From Gottfriedia acidiceleris (lineage in GTDB: Bacteria; Bacillota; Bacilli; Bacillales; Bacillaceae_G), in the NCBI RefSeq assembly GCF_023115465.1, contig NZ_CP096034.1, positions 2,666,001 through 2,730,000 on the forward strand: DNA of 64,000 bases. The letters are read 5' to 3'. The notes beneath the pieces are model-generated. The model was not told the origin of the DNA. It was given only the letters and a program-made list of their open reading frames with translations, and did no database searches. Positions 44,347 through 53,674 of the stretch are shown here, one piece after another; the first letter of the stretch is position 1; each line of letters starts with the position of its first letter. A program made the position numbers and the translations under genes.

Positions 44347-45615
44347 TTAAAATGAAACTGTGCGTGTTTTTTCTTCGACGACAGTTTGATCTACGACGTC
44401 TTCTTTTGGAACAACCTTATTTTTGGCAGGCAATAATCCTTTTGGCCTAAAAATTGCTGCAAGTACTAAAATAAGTCCGAAAATCATACGTTGCATTTTA
44501 GAAGGCGATAGAGCCGGTGGTAAATTAATAACTCCATCTAATGTTAATTGGTTTAAATAGTTTGTTACCTCTGTTAATACTTGTAAATTTAAGATTGTTA
44601 CAAGTGTAGCTCCAAGGATAACACCTGGAACACTACCCATTCCGCCTAAAATAACCATTACCAAGATCGTAATAGACTCAAGTAATGTAAAGCTTGTTGG
44701 GTCAATAAACATTTGCTTAGCAGAGAATACTACTCCCATCATACCTGAGAAAGAAGCACCGATTGCAAATGCTATTAATTTCGTACGTACTAAGTGAATA
44801 CCTGAAGCTTGTGCAGCGATTTCATTCTCACGTACCGCCTTCCAAGAACGTCCAAGCTTCGAATCTTGTAATCTAGTAACAGCTAAAATGACGATTGCTA
44901 AAACAACTAACACGACATAATAAAATTGTCCTGAATTATCAATCTCTAAACCAAAAATAGTAGGAGCAGGAATCGAAGAAATACCTTGTGCCCCTCCAGT
45001 AATATTTACTGGTTTATCTAAGTTATTAAATACAATTCGAATAATTTCTCCAAATCCTAGTGTTACAATTGCTAAATAATCACCTTTTACACGAAGTACT
45101 GGAATACCTAATAATACACCTGCAATTGCAGCGATAATTCCACCGATTATAATAAATACCCAGAATGAGTTTCCTGAAAACGGAAGGAAATCAAAATGTA
45201 AGAAATTCGTAACTTGTTTAGTTGAGAAAATTGCATAAGTATATGAACCGATTGCAAAGAAGGCAACGAATCCTAAATCTAATAGACCCGCTAAACCAAC
45301 TACTACATTTAATCCAAGTGCCATTGCAACATAGATTCCAACTAAAGTCGCTACACCCATATATGATTCAAATGCTGTACCTTGTGATGCAACATAAGGC
45401 ATAATCACCGTTAAAACTAGGATTCCAATGCTCCATTTTAATTTGACTGGAAAATTAGTTTTATATAATAAGTAAAGTGAGAACAAGATTAATAGAAATG
45501 CCGTTACGGATTCTTGCAAAAAGTATAATCCTAATGATGTAACAACGAGATAAGCACCTAAGAAAATACCTTGTAGTTTATTTGATTGTTTTAACCCATT
45601 TAATAAGCTCTTCAT
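44347..45615 (-). CDS. livM: Branched-chain amino acid ABC permease LivM
   Basis: A 422-residue membrane protein with about ten helices. The conserved AMALGLNVVVGLAGLLDLGFVAFFAIG block and the C-terminal GGMGSVPGVILGA EAA-like loop identify it as LivM. It pairs with LivH to form the channel. The N-terminal 80 residues carry extra helices relative to shorter LivMs. It is 9 bp after livH; the C-terminal tail (KNKVVPKEDVVDQTVVEEKT) is charged. Confidence 0.93.
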   Translation of the reverse strand: MKSLLNGLKQSNKLQGIFLGAYLVVTSLGLYFLQESVTAFLLILFSLYLLYKTNFPVKLKWSIGILVLTVIMPYVASQGTAFESYMGVATLVGIYVAMALGLNVVVGLAGLLDLGFVAFFAIGSYTYAIFSTKQVTNFLHFDFLPFSGNSFWVFIIIGGIIAAIAGVLLGIPVLRVKGDYLAIVTLGFGEIIRIVFNNLDKPVNITGGAQGISSIPAPTIFGLEIDNSGQFYYVVLVVLAIVILAVTRLQDSKLGRSWKAVRENEIAAQASGIHLVRTKLIAFAIGASFSGMMGVVFSAKQMFIDPTSFTLLESITILVMVILGGMGSVPGVILGATLVTILNLQVLTEVTNYLNQLTLDGVINLPPALSPSKMQRMIFGLILVLAAIFRPKGLLPAKNKVVPKEDVVDQTVVEEKTRTVSF

Positions 45616-45624
45616 CTAATTCAC

Positions 45625-46608
45625 CTACACTTTCTCAGCTACAGGTTTACCTAATAAACCTTCTGGCTTGAATATTAGAACTAGAATTAAAATTCCAAAT
45701 GCAACAACATCTTTATATTCTGATGGGAAAATACCATGTGTTAAAGTTGATAAATTTGTTGCTGCAAACACTTCGATGACACCGATCAATAAACCGCCAA
45801 ACATTGCACCACGAATATTTCCGATTCCACCTAATACTGCAGCTGTAAATGCTTTTAGGCCTAAAATAAAACCGATATATGGGTCAATTGTGCTGTACTG
45901 TAATGCAAATAATACGCCAGTTGCACCACCTAATCCAGAACCTAAAAAGAATGTTAAAGAGATGACTTTGTTAACGTTTACTGACATTAATGATGCAGTT
46001 TCACGATCCTGTGCAACTGCACGCATTGCTGTACCCCATTTTGTTTTATTGATGAAGTAATCTAATGAAATCATCATTACAACTGCAACGACTAAAATAA
46101 TGATTGATGCTGATTTAATTTGTGCATTTCCAAATGAAGAAAGAATTGAGCTAGTTTTAATTTGGTGTTGTCCAGAAAATAGTGATGGGCCAGTAATAAT
46201 GTAATTTCCTTCTTTTAATTCAGCAATAAAACGTACAATATCTTGTAGTAAAAATGAAATACCGATTGCTGTAATTAATGTAATTAACTTTGGTGCTTTT
46301 CGCAATGGACGATACGCAACTCTTTCAATCCCCATTCCTAGGAAACCAGTTGCTAATGAAGCTACTATTAAAACAATTGCTAACACGATAATTGCAGGTA
46401 AACTACTTAATAAACCTAAACCAGTAAATGTAATTAATACAGCAGTACCAATAAACGCACCTACCATAAATATTTCTCCATGTGCAAAATTGATTAGTTC
46501 CAATATCCCATAAACCATCGTGTAACCGAGTGCTACAATTGCATATACTGCTCCTAAAACAAGACCGTCTATTAGAACTTGAGGTAGTGTTTGAATTACT
46601 TCATTCAT
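45625..46608 (-). CDS. livH: Branched-chain amino acid ABC permease LivH
   Basis: A 327-residue permease with eight or more helices. GAVYAIVALGYTMVYGILELINFAHGEIFMVGA (core GYTMVYGI and NFAHGE) and AAVLGGIGNIRGAMFGG are LivH hallmarks. Start follows AGGAGGTC. It is separated from livK by 141 bp containing a terminator, so it is read partly by read-through or from its own promoter. Confidence 0.94.
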   Translation of the reverse strand: MNEVIQTLPQVLIDGLVLGAVYAIVALGYTMVYGILELINFAHGEIFMVGAFIGTAVLITFTGLGLLSSLPAIIVLAIVLIVASLATGFLGMGIERVAYRPLRKAPKLITLITAIGISFLLQDIVRFIAELKEGNYIITGPSLFSGQHQIKTSSILSSFGNAQIKSASIIILVVAVVMMISLDYFINKTKWGTAMRAVAQDRETASLMSVNVNKVISLTFFLGSGLGGATGVLFALQYSTIDPYIGFILGLKAFTAAVLGGIGNIRGAMFGGLLIGVIEVFAATNLSTLTHGIFPSEYKDVVAFGILILVLIFKPEGLLGKPVAEKV

Positions 46609-46683
46609 GTATAAGACCTCCTATAAATAATGTAGTATATTTACTATTAACTTCCAAAATTTTACAATTTTTTCATCTTATTG

Positions 46684-46724
46684 AGAGAAAAAGAGTATCA
46701 CATTTTACAGGATACTCTTTTCTT
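46684..46724 (-). terminator. Internal terminator between livK and livH
   Basis: A 10-bp stem AAAGAGTATC/GATACTCTTT with an 11-nt loop followed by TTTTCTCTC. Partial termination here would give more binding protein than permease. Confidence 0.7.
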
Positions 46725-46749
46725 TAAGACTGGTAGAGTTTGTTTCTAA

Positions 46750-47931
46750 TTATGGTTTAGTAACTTCGCCTTCTTGAGTACCAGGGTATTTAGCTTCTTT
46801 AAACGTATAAATAAATACTTTCGCGTATTTGTTGTCCCCTTTATCGTCGAAGCCCACCTTCGTTACTACACCATCATAATCTTGAATTGCACGTACTGCT
46901 TTTTCAACTTGTTCACGTGTTGGCGTTTTTCCTTTATTATCGTTGATCGCATTTTTTAATCCTTCTAATAAAACGCCAGCAGAATCATAACCGTAAGATG
47001 AGAACGATTCAATGTTTTTATTAAATTTAGCTTTATACGCGTCAGCAAAAGCTTTACCTTTATCAGTTTTTAACGTATCACCAGCTACTGAAGTATAGTA
47101 GAAGTTTTTAACAGCATCTCCAGCAATATCAACTAAACCTGAAGAGTCCATTCCATCTCCACCCATGAATGGGATGTTTAATCCTTTTTCACGAGCTTGT
47201 TTTAATAAAATTCCACCTTCAGCATAAAGTCCACCGAAGAATACTAAATCAGGCTTTTTCGCAATTGCGTTGTTTAGTACTCCGTTAAAGTCTTTATCTC
47301 CGATTGAGATCCCTTCTTCACCTAAAATTTTAGCGCCTAATTTCTCAGCAGCAGCTTTGAATTCATTAGCTAAACCAGTTCCGTAAGGTGTTTTATCTTG
47401 AATGATAAAAATATTTTTTGCTTTTAAAGTATTAACAGCGAAATTTGCACCTGCAGGACCTTGGAAGTCATCACGAGCACAAATTCGGTTAACGACTCCT
47501 AATCCACGATCAGTTACTTCATTTGCAGTATTTGAAGGAGATACCATTACAATATGGTCTTTCTCATACTTTACAGAAGAAGGAATTGCTACACCAGAGT
47601 TTAAGTGTCCTACAACACCAAGGATTTTATTGTCTGCAGCTAACTGCTCAGCATTTGCTACACCTTTTTTTGGATCCCCTTGGTCATCATAAGGTACAAG
47701 CTTTAAATCAAAGCCTAATTTTTTGAAAGCTGCTTTTTGATCCTCTAAAGCAAGCTGAGCTCCAAGTTTAATGGAATCACCTAAAATTGCATTATTACCA
47801 GATAATGGTGTATTTGTCGCAATTTTAATGACCTGGTTCCCATCCTTTGAACTATTACTACCACAGCCTGCTAAAATACCCGCAGTTAATGATACTGATG
47901 CTAAAATTGCAAATCCCTTCTTAAAAACCAT
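46750..47931 (-). CDS. livK: Branched-chain amino acid-binding lipoprotein LivK
   Basis: A 393-residue Leu/Ile/Val-binding type I periplasmic-binding fold protein. The N-terminus MVFKKGFAILASVSLTAGI ends with the lipobox LAGC (Cys about residue 23), so it is anchored outside the membrane. IATNTPLSGNNAILG is the characteristic first strand and ligand loop. ATG at 47931 follows AAGGGGGCG. First gene of the unit; the upstream promoter carries CodY-like and Spo0A-like sites. Confidence 0.94.
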   Translation of the reverse strand: MVFKKGFAILASVSLTAGILAGCGSNSSKDGNQVIKIATNTPLSGNNAILGDSIKLGAQLALEDQKAAFKKLGFDLKLVPYDDQGDPKKGVANAEQLAADNKILGVVGHLNSGVAIPSSVKYEKDHIVMVSPSNTANEVTDRGLGVVNRICARDDFQGPAGANFAVNTLKAKNIFIIQDKTPYGTGLANEFKAAAEKLGAKILGEEGISIGDKDFNGVLNNAIAKKPDLVFFGGLYAEGGILLKQAREKGLNIPFMGGDGMDSSGLVDIAGDAVKNFYYTSVAGDTLKTDKGKAFADAYKAKFNKNIESFSSYGYDSAGVLLEGLKNAINDNKGKTPTREQVEKAVRAIQDYDGVVTKVGFDDKGDNKYAKVFIYTFKEAKYPGTQEGEVTKP

Positions 47932-47952
47932 ATGTACGCCCCCTTAAAAACC

Positions 47953-47967
47953 TATTTTTTGAAAATT
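47953..47967 (-). promoter_or_regulatory. CodY-like site in the livK leader
   Basis: AATTTTCAAAAAATA on the minus strand matches the CodY consensus AATTTTCWGAAAATT at 13 of 15 positions, just downstream of the promoter at 47984-48012, where it could block transcription when branched-chain amino acids are plentiful. Confidence 0.5.
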
Positions 47968-47983
47968 TAAAATTCTTAAGAAA

Positions 47984-48012
47984 ATAGTAAGCTATATTTT
48001 TTCGTTAGACAA
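47984..48012 (-). promoter_or_regulatory. Probable sigma-A promoter of livK
   Basis: TTGTCT (48007-48012), a 17-bp spacer and TACTAT (47984-47989). Confidence 0.6.
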
Positions 48013-48032
48013 GTTCTTTCGATTCAAAATAT

Positions 48033-48050
48033 TTCGACAATTATGTCGAT
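48033..48050. promoter_or_regulatory. Spo0A-like boxes upstream of livK
   Basis: An exact reverse box TTCGACA (48033-48039) and TGTCGAT (48044-48050, one mismatch) face each other just upstream of the -35. Another exact reverse box is at 48192-48198 and a one-mismatch box overlaps the -35 at 48005-48011. Confidence 0.4.
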
Positions 48051-48198
48051 TCGTTGTTATTTTAGGTAATTATTCCCATTAATAACCAATTTTCCTTATT
48101 TCAAAATATAAAATTAAAGGATTTTAATATAGTTTACTAGGTTAATCTTAAAAATATATTTTCCTAGTATCATTTTACATTTCCCGACAAATTCGACA

Positions 48199-48230
48199 AA
48201 AAAACCTATTCCAAAAAGCTTGGAATAGGC
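48199..48230 (-). terminator. Terminator of parEC
   Basis: Stem CCTATTCC/GGAATAGG followed on the minus strand by TTTTTTT. Confidence 0.85.
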
Positions 48231-48235
48231 CTAAT

Positions 48236-50668
48236 TTAACTATTTTCTTCTTTTTTATATCGAATGATCGTCTTTATTTCACCAGAATCATCTGTATCCA
48301 TAACAAATGATCCATTACTAAATTGATCACTATTTCTTAAATCAGTTGGGTCAACCGTCTCAAATTGGCCAGATTTACTTAATAAAGCAAACATATCATT
48401 TTCATTTATTGCGTATACCCCAATTAACAAATGAGGATTATTTTTTAAATCTCGTATTACTTTAACACCTCGTGTACCTCTAGAACTTTGAGGGATCGTA
48501 TCGAGTTTCATTTTTTTAATTGCCCCTCGATGTGTTGCACAGAATATTTCTTTCACTTCATTACTAATTGTGTCTGCAGAAACAACAAAATCATGATCCT
48601 TTAAGTTAATTCCTTTAACCCCACCAGCTCTTAAGCCTTGAATACTAATCTCATCAACATTAAATAACAATGTGTATCCTGAACTTGTAGCCAATAACAC
48701 TTGATCAGTTTCTGAAGTGACACCAGCAAAAATTAAGGAATCATCAGACTTAATTGACATACCGACAAGTGGTTTAGAATATCGTTGTACTTTTAATTGT
48801 TGTATACTTGTACGTTTTACAACACCATTTTTAGTGACAAATAAAATGTAATCTTTATTTTCTTCAAAATTATTTACGACCGTAGCAGAAAGAATTGCTT
48901 CATCTCGTTCAATAGGAATAATATTAGCAACATGTTGCCCCATATCTTTCCATCTAATATCCTGCATTTCATGTATTGGTAAATATAAATAGTTACCTTT
49001 TGACGTAAATAATAGTAGTGTATCTGTCGTTGTACTTTCAATTTGATAAATTAAACGGTCGCCTTCTTTCATACCGTAATCTTTACCATTCGAAGCTGAA
49101 TAAGATCTTGGACTTGTTCGTTTAACGTATCCTTCACTTGTAACGGTGACTATGACATCTTCTTGAGCGATTATATCTTCCCTAGAAATTTTAATTTCTT
49201 CGATCTCTTCTTGAATTGTTGAACGTCTGTCGTCTGCATATTTTAACTTAATTTTCTTTAAGTCTGTTTTGATAACTGACAATAATTTTGCTTCACTGTT
49301 TAAAATTGCTTCAAGCTGTTTGATCTTTTTATCTAATTCATCTGCTTCTTCTTGTAAAGCAGTAATATCAGTATTTGTTAAACGATATAACTGTAACATA
49401 ACAATCGCTTCAGCTTGTTGTTCAGTAAACTCAAATTGAGCGATTAACTTATCTTTTGCATCGCGTTTATCATTTGCAGAACGGATTGTTGTAATCACTT
49501 CATCTAAAATCGATAAGGCCTTCATTAAACCTTCTACAACATGTTGGCGAGCTTTTGCTTTTCTTAAATCAAAATTTGAACGATTTGTAATGACTTCTTT
49601 TTGATGTTCAATATAAGCATCTAGAATTGCCGGTAATGACATCTGTTTTGGTGTACGATTATAAATCGCAACCATATTGAAGTTATACGGTATTTGAAGC
49701 TCAGTATTTTTATATAAATAATTTAAAATTGCTTCGTTATTTGCATCTTTTTTCAGTTCAATGACAATTCGTAGTCCTGTACGATCTGTTTCATCACGTA
49801 CTTCCGTAATTCCATCAACTTTTCGATCAAGACGAACCTCGTCCATTTTCTTTACTAAATTCGCTTTATTCACTTCTGAAGGAATTTCTGTAATGATTAA
49901 TGCCTGTTTTCCACCACGTAAATCCTCGGTATGGACACGGCTTCGAATAATGATTTTTCCTTTACCTGTTTCATAAGCTTTCTTAATGCCATCTACACCT
50001 TGAATGATCCCTCCAGTAGCAAAATCGGGACCATGGATTACGGTCATTAATTCATCTACTGTACAGTTTTTATTTTCAATGCGCATAATCGTCGCATCGA
50101 TTACTTCTCCAAGGTGGTGCGAAGGTATTTCAGTTGCATATCCAGCAGAGATTCCTGTACTACCGTTAACTAATAAATTTGGGAACATTGATGGTAGAAC
50201 AACTGGCTCCATACTCGTATCGTCAAAGTTCGGCACAAAATCTACTGTTTCTTTATCAATATCTCTCAATAGTTCACTTGCTATTGCTGATAATCTAGCT
50301 TCCGTATAACGCATAGCCGCTGGAGGGTCTCCATCAATACTACCGTTATTTCCATGCATCTGAATTAATACATTTCTTAATTTCCAATCTTGACTTAGTC
50401 GTACCATCGCATCATAAACAGAAGTATCACCATGAGGATGGTAATTACCAATTACATTTCCGACTGTTTTTGCAGATTTACGGTAAGGCTTTTCTTGCGT
50501 GTTTCCTTCAACGTGCATTGAATACAAAATACGGCGTTGAACTGGCTTTAACCCGTCACGAGCATCAGGTAATGCTCGTTCTTGAATAATATATTTACTA
50601 TATCGACCAAAGCGGTCACCTATTATGTCTTCTAAAGGGATATTATATAATTTTTCCGATGATTGCAT
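48236..50668 (-). CDS. parC: DNA topoisomerase IV subunit A
   Basis: An 810-residue type IIA topoisomerase A subunit. The catalytic Tyr lies in AMRYTEARLS near residue 120, after the helix GDTSVYDAMVRLSQ that contains the quinolone-resistance region (Ser/Thr at GDTSV and Asp at VYDA). The C-terminal beta-pinwheel has repeated TSSGYTLLF-like blades. It decatenates daughter chromosomes together with ParE. ATG shares one base with the parE stop (TGATG), implying coupling. The lack of a clear GyrA box fits ParC. Confidence 0.96.
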   Translation of the reverse strand: MQSSEKLYNIPLEDIIGDRFGRYSKYIIQERALPDARDGLKPVQRRILYSMHVEGNTQEKPYRKSAKTVGNVIGNYHPHGDTSVYDAMVRLSQDWKLRNVLIQMHGNNGSIDGDPPAAMRYTEARLSAIASELLRDIDKETVDFVPNFDDTSMEPVVLPSMFPNLLVNGSTGISAGYATEIPSHHLGEVIDATIMRIENKNCTVDELMTVIHGPDFATGGIIQGVDGIKKAYETGKGKIIIRSRVHTEDLRGGKQALIITEIPSEVNKANLVKKMDEVRLDRKVDGITEVRDETDRTGLRIVIELKKDANNEAILNYLYKNTELQIPYNFNMVAIYNRTPKQMSLPAILDAYIEHQKEVITNRSNFDLRKAKARQHVVEGLMKALSILDEVITTIRSANDKRDAKDKLIAQFEFTEQQAEAIVMLQLYRLTNTDITALQEEADELDKKIKQLEAILNSEAKLLSVIKTDLKKIKLKYADDRRSTIQEEIEEIKISREDIIAQEDVIVTVTSEGYVKRTSPRSYSASNGKDYGMKEGDRLIYQIESTTTDTLLLFTSKGNYLYLPIHEMQDIRWKDMGQHVANIIPIERDEAILSATVVNNFEENKDYILFVTKNGVVKRTSIQQLKVQRYSKPLVGMSIKSDDSLIFAGVTSETDQVLLATSSGYTLLFNVDEISIQGLRAGGVKGINLKDHDFVVSADTISNEVKEIFCATHRGAIKKMKLDTIPQSSRGTRGVKVIRDLKNNPHLLIGVYAINENDMFALLSKSGQFETVDPTDLRNSDQFSNGSFVMDTDDSGEIKTIIRYKKEENS

Positions 50669-52641
50669 CAGACATCGCTCCCTTCTGATTCTACTTCAAC
50701 TTGCTCATTGTTTAAAATTTTATCCTCTTCATCTAAATCAAATACTACATTTGATTCAATCCACTTTCGTCTAGGTTCAACTTTATCACCCATTAAAGTA
50801 GTTACACGACGATCCGCTCTTGCAGAGTCATCAATTTTTACACGAATAAGCGTTCTAGTTTCTGGATCCATGGTTGTTTCCCAAAGTTGGTCAGCATTCA
50901 TCTCACCAAGTCCTTTATAACGCTGAATCATATACCCTTTACCGACTTTTTTGATTGCATCTTGTAAGTCTACTTCTGACCATGCGTATTCGATTACTTC
51001 TTTTTTTCCAGAACCTTTACTCACTTTGAATAACGGAGGTAGGGCAATATAAACTTTACCAGCCTCTACTAATGGTTTCATATAACGGTAAAAGAATGTT
51101 AATAAAAGTACTTGAATATGCGCTCCATCTGTATCAGCATCGGTCATAATAACGATTTTGTCATAGTTAACATCTTCAAGATCAAAATCACTACCGACCC
51201 CTGCACCAATCGCATGAATTATCGTATTAATCTCTTCATTTTTCATTATGTCAGCAAGTTTTGCCTTTTCAGTATTGATAACCTTACCACGTAAAGGTAA
51301 GATTGCTTGGAAACGTCGATCACGACCTTGTTTCGCACTTCCACCAGCTGAATCACCCTCAACTAGGTATAATTCATTTTTCTGGGGGTTACGTGACTGT
51401 GCAGGTGTGAGCTTACCGCTTAATGAAGTTTCTGATCGTTTTCTCTTTTTACCACTTCTTGCTTCCTCACGTGCTTTTCTTGCAGCTTCTCTAGCTTGAA
51501 AAGCTTTTATTGATTTCTTAACTAATGAAGTTGCAATGTCTGGATTCTCTTCCAGGAAATAAGCTAATTGATCTGAAACAACTGAGTCAACAGCTGATCT
51601 TGCTTCACTAGTACCTAATTTCCCTTTTGTTTGTCCTTCAAATTGAAGCAGCTCTTCAGGAATTCGTACAGATACAATTGCAGCTAATCCCTCACGAATA
51701 TCCGCTCCATCTAGATTTTTATCTTTTTCTTTTAAGAGACTTACTTTTCTTGCATATTCATTAAATGCTCTTGTTAAAGCGGTTTTTGCACCAACTTCGT
51801 GTGTACCACCATCTTTTGTACGAACATTATTTACGAAAGAAAGCATCGTTTCCGAATAGCCATCATTAAATTGGAATGAAAATTCAACTTCAATTTTATT
51901 TTGTAATCCATCAAAGAATACTACAGGATGTAATGCTTCTTTTTCTTCGTTTAAATACGATACAAATGCTTCGATACCGTTTTCATAATAAAACTCTTCA
52001 AACGCATCATGCCGTTCATCTTTAATTGTAATTTTTAAACCTTTTAATAAAAATGCTGACTCTCTAAGTCTTTCACATAAAGTATCAAAGTTGAAATTTG
52101 TCGTGCTAAAAATGGTTGGATCTGGTTTAAAATGGATCGTCGTACCAGTTCGTCTTGTCTTACCAACGATTTCTAATGAAGTTACTGCTTTACCTCCATC
52201 TTCAAAACGTTGCTTGTAAATTGTTCCTTCACGGTGAATTTCTACTGTTAACCATTCTGATAAAGCATTAACTACTGATGCACCAACACCATGTAGACCA
52301 CCACTTGTTTTGTAGCCGCCCTGTCCAAATTTACCACCTGCGTGTAATACAGTTAAAATAATTTCTGGAGTTGGTTTTCCCATTTTGTGCATTCCAGTAG
52401 GCATCCCACGACCATGGTCTTTTACGCTTAAGCTATTATCTTTATGAATAACCACATCTATTTGAGTCCCGTGACCAGCTAATGCTTCATCCACAGAGTT
52501 ATCTACGATTTCATAAACTAAATGGTGCAGACCTCTACTATCTGTGCTGCCAATATACATTCCAGGTCGTTTACGTACAGCTTCTAAACCTTCTAGTACC
52601 TGTATCGCATCTTCGTTATATGTTGTTTCATTCTTAGCCAA
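50668..52641 (-). CDS. parE: DNA topoisomerase IV subunit B
   Basis: A GHKL ATPase/TOPRIM protein of about 657 residues. VRKRPGMYIGST and EIVDNSVDEALAG form the ATP site, GGLHGVGASVVNALS follows, and the TOPRIM motifs are LVEGDSAGGSAKQGRDR and MTDADTDGAHI. It hydrolyses ATP to drive strand passage with ParC. The TTG start at 52641 has AAGGAG 8 nt upstream and gives MAKNETTYNEDA, which matches the B. subtilis start; the ATG two codons earlier is too close to the ribosome site. Confidence 0.96.
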   Translation of the reverse strand: MAKNETTYNEDAIQVLEGLEAVRKRPGMYIGSTDSRGLHHLVYEIVDNSVDEALAGHGTQIDVVIHKDNSLSVKDHGRGMPTGMHKMGKPTPEIILTVLHAGGKFGQGGYKTSGGLHGVGASVVNALSEWLTVEIHREGTIYKQRFEDGGKAVTSLEIVGKTRRTGTTIHFKPDPTIFSTTNFNFDTLCERLRESAFLLKGLKITIKDERHDAFEEFYYENGIEAFVSYLNEEKEALHPVVFFDGLQNKIEVEFSFQFNDGYSETMLSFVNNVRTKDGGTHEVGAKTALTRAFNEYARKVSLLKEKDKNLDGADIREGLAAIVSVRIPEELLQFEGQTKGKLGTSEARSAVDSVVSDQLAYFLEENPDIATSLVKKSIKAFQAREAARKAREEARSGKKRKRSETSLSGKLTPAQSRNPQKNELYLVEGDSAGGSAKQGRDRRFQAILPLRGKVINTEKAKLADIMKNEEINTIIHAIGAGVGSDFDLEDVNYDKIVIMTDADTDGAHIQVLLLTFFYRYMKPLVEAGKVYIALPPLFKVSKGSGKKEVIEYAWSEVDLQDAIKKVGKGYMIQRYKGLGEMNADQLWETTMDPETRTLIRVKIDDSARADRRVTTLMGDKVEPRRKWIESNVVFDLDEEDKILNNEQVEVESEGSDV

Positions 52642-52959
52642 CACCATTTCTCCTTTCTAACTAAACACTCTCATAAGAACATCTGTTCCATTATATCATA
52701 TAAGAAATAAAATGTTTCTTCTAATCGTTCATGTTAATGGTTTTTTTCCTAACTTACAAGTCGAACATGAAAAAAAAAATCGGACAAGTTCATAAAAAGC
52801 TGGAATTTAGAATCAAGAAAATGCAGGTTTAATGTTGTAATTTGATAAATTAACTTACAAAATTCAATTTTTACAGATCGTGCAAAATGCATTTTAATTG
52901 CTTTTCTAAATTGATACATATGTAAAATTACTCGCTAACTCTATTCTCGATCTTCCGTT

Positions 52960-52986
52960 AAAAAAACTCACTGATTAACAGTGAGC
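52960..52986 (-). terminator. Terminator downstream of yneT or of a small RNA
   Basis: Stem CTCACTG/CAGTGAG with a 5-nt loop, followed on the minus strand by TTTTTTT. Confidence 0.75.
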
Positions 52987-53028
52987 CAGATTTTAAAACA
53001 AATTTAAAAATTTAATTTACAGACTGAT

Positions 53029-53041
53029 TGAAAGCGCTTGA
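53029..53041. promoter_or_regulatory. CcpA cre-like site
   Basis: TGAAAGCGCTTGA agrees with the core of the cre consensus (TGAAARCGYTWNCW) except near the end. It is also within a TGAAAG/CTTTCA palindrome to 53047. It lies about 390 bp upstream of parE and downstream of yneT. Confidence 0.35.
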
Positions 53042-53163
53042 CTTTCAAAGCACGAAGGGAAGTTTTAAAACAAATTACCTTTAGCGGTGATGAGCATCCC
53101 AGCCTAGGTTAAGCAACAAAGAAAACGAGCGTCTGAAGTGAAACAGTGAGCTTTTTTAACGGC

Positions 53164-53574
53164 CTATCTTGTCATTGCATGCTCAACTTTAATACAACGA
53201 TCCATAATGACCGTTTTACCATTTTCCTTTAACAATTGATATGCTTCTTCGTTTTCGATGCCAAGCTGTGCAAAGAAAACATCGCAATCAATTTTTAGAA
53301 ACTCTTCTGCTACAGGTAATAGGTGTTCAGGTCTTCTAAATACATTTACAATATCAATTTTTTCATTTATTTCTGTTAAACTCGCTACTGCTTTTTCTCC
53401 CAATACAGTATCAACTGTTGGGTTTACTGGAATAATTTTATATCCAGCATCTTGCATTGCCTTACTTACCATATAAGATGTTTTAGACGGGTCCCCTGAT
53501 AATCCAACAACTGCAATTACTTTACTTGATTTTAAAATCTTGCCAATTTCTTCTCTTGATGGGTATTTACTCAT
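53164..53574 (-). CDS. yneT: CoA-binding domain protein (YneT-like)
   Basis: A 136-residue single Rossmann CoA-binding domain: VIAVVGLSGDPSKTSY (about 18-33) is the nucleotide loop, followed by GYKIIPVNP and VNVFRRPEHL. The small stand-alone family is related to the CoA-binding domain of succinyl-CoA synthetase and some acetyltransferases. Precise role unknown. As in B. subtilis it lies next to parE. ATG at 53574 has a ribosome site at AAAGGGTG upstream. Confidence 0.88.
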   Translation of the reverse strand: MSKYPSREEIGKILKSSKVIAVVGLSGDPSKTSYMVSKAMQDAGYKIIPVNPTVDTVLGEKAVASLTEINEKIDIVNVFRRPEHLLPVAEEFLKIDCDVFFAQLGIENEEAYQLLKENGKTVIMDRCIKVEHAMTR

Positions 53575-53600
53575 TTGCTAATCACCCTTTCTGTTTGCAT

Positions 53601-53640
53601 AAATAAGCGAAAAGATTAACTTTTCGCTTATTTTTTATTC
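53601..53640. terminator. Terminator after htrA
   Basis: A 14-bp perfect stem AAATAAGCGAAAAG with a 5-nt loop; T-rich on both exits. Confidence 0.8.
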
Positions 53641-53674
53641 TTTTATCATATTTCCTAAGTCAATTGCCTGTCAA

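Larger units (their letters stand above)
52642..53163. other. Long intergenic region upstream of parE with cre-like site and hairpins
   Basis: No protein gene seen. The 52960-53160 part is less AT-rich and contains a terminator, a cre-like sequence and short duplications (GTTTTAAAACAAATT-like at about 52991 and 53062; ACAGTGAGC at 52978 and 53144). It could encode a small minus-strand RNA ending at the terminator at 52960-52986, but no known family is recognised. Confidence 0.4.
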
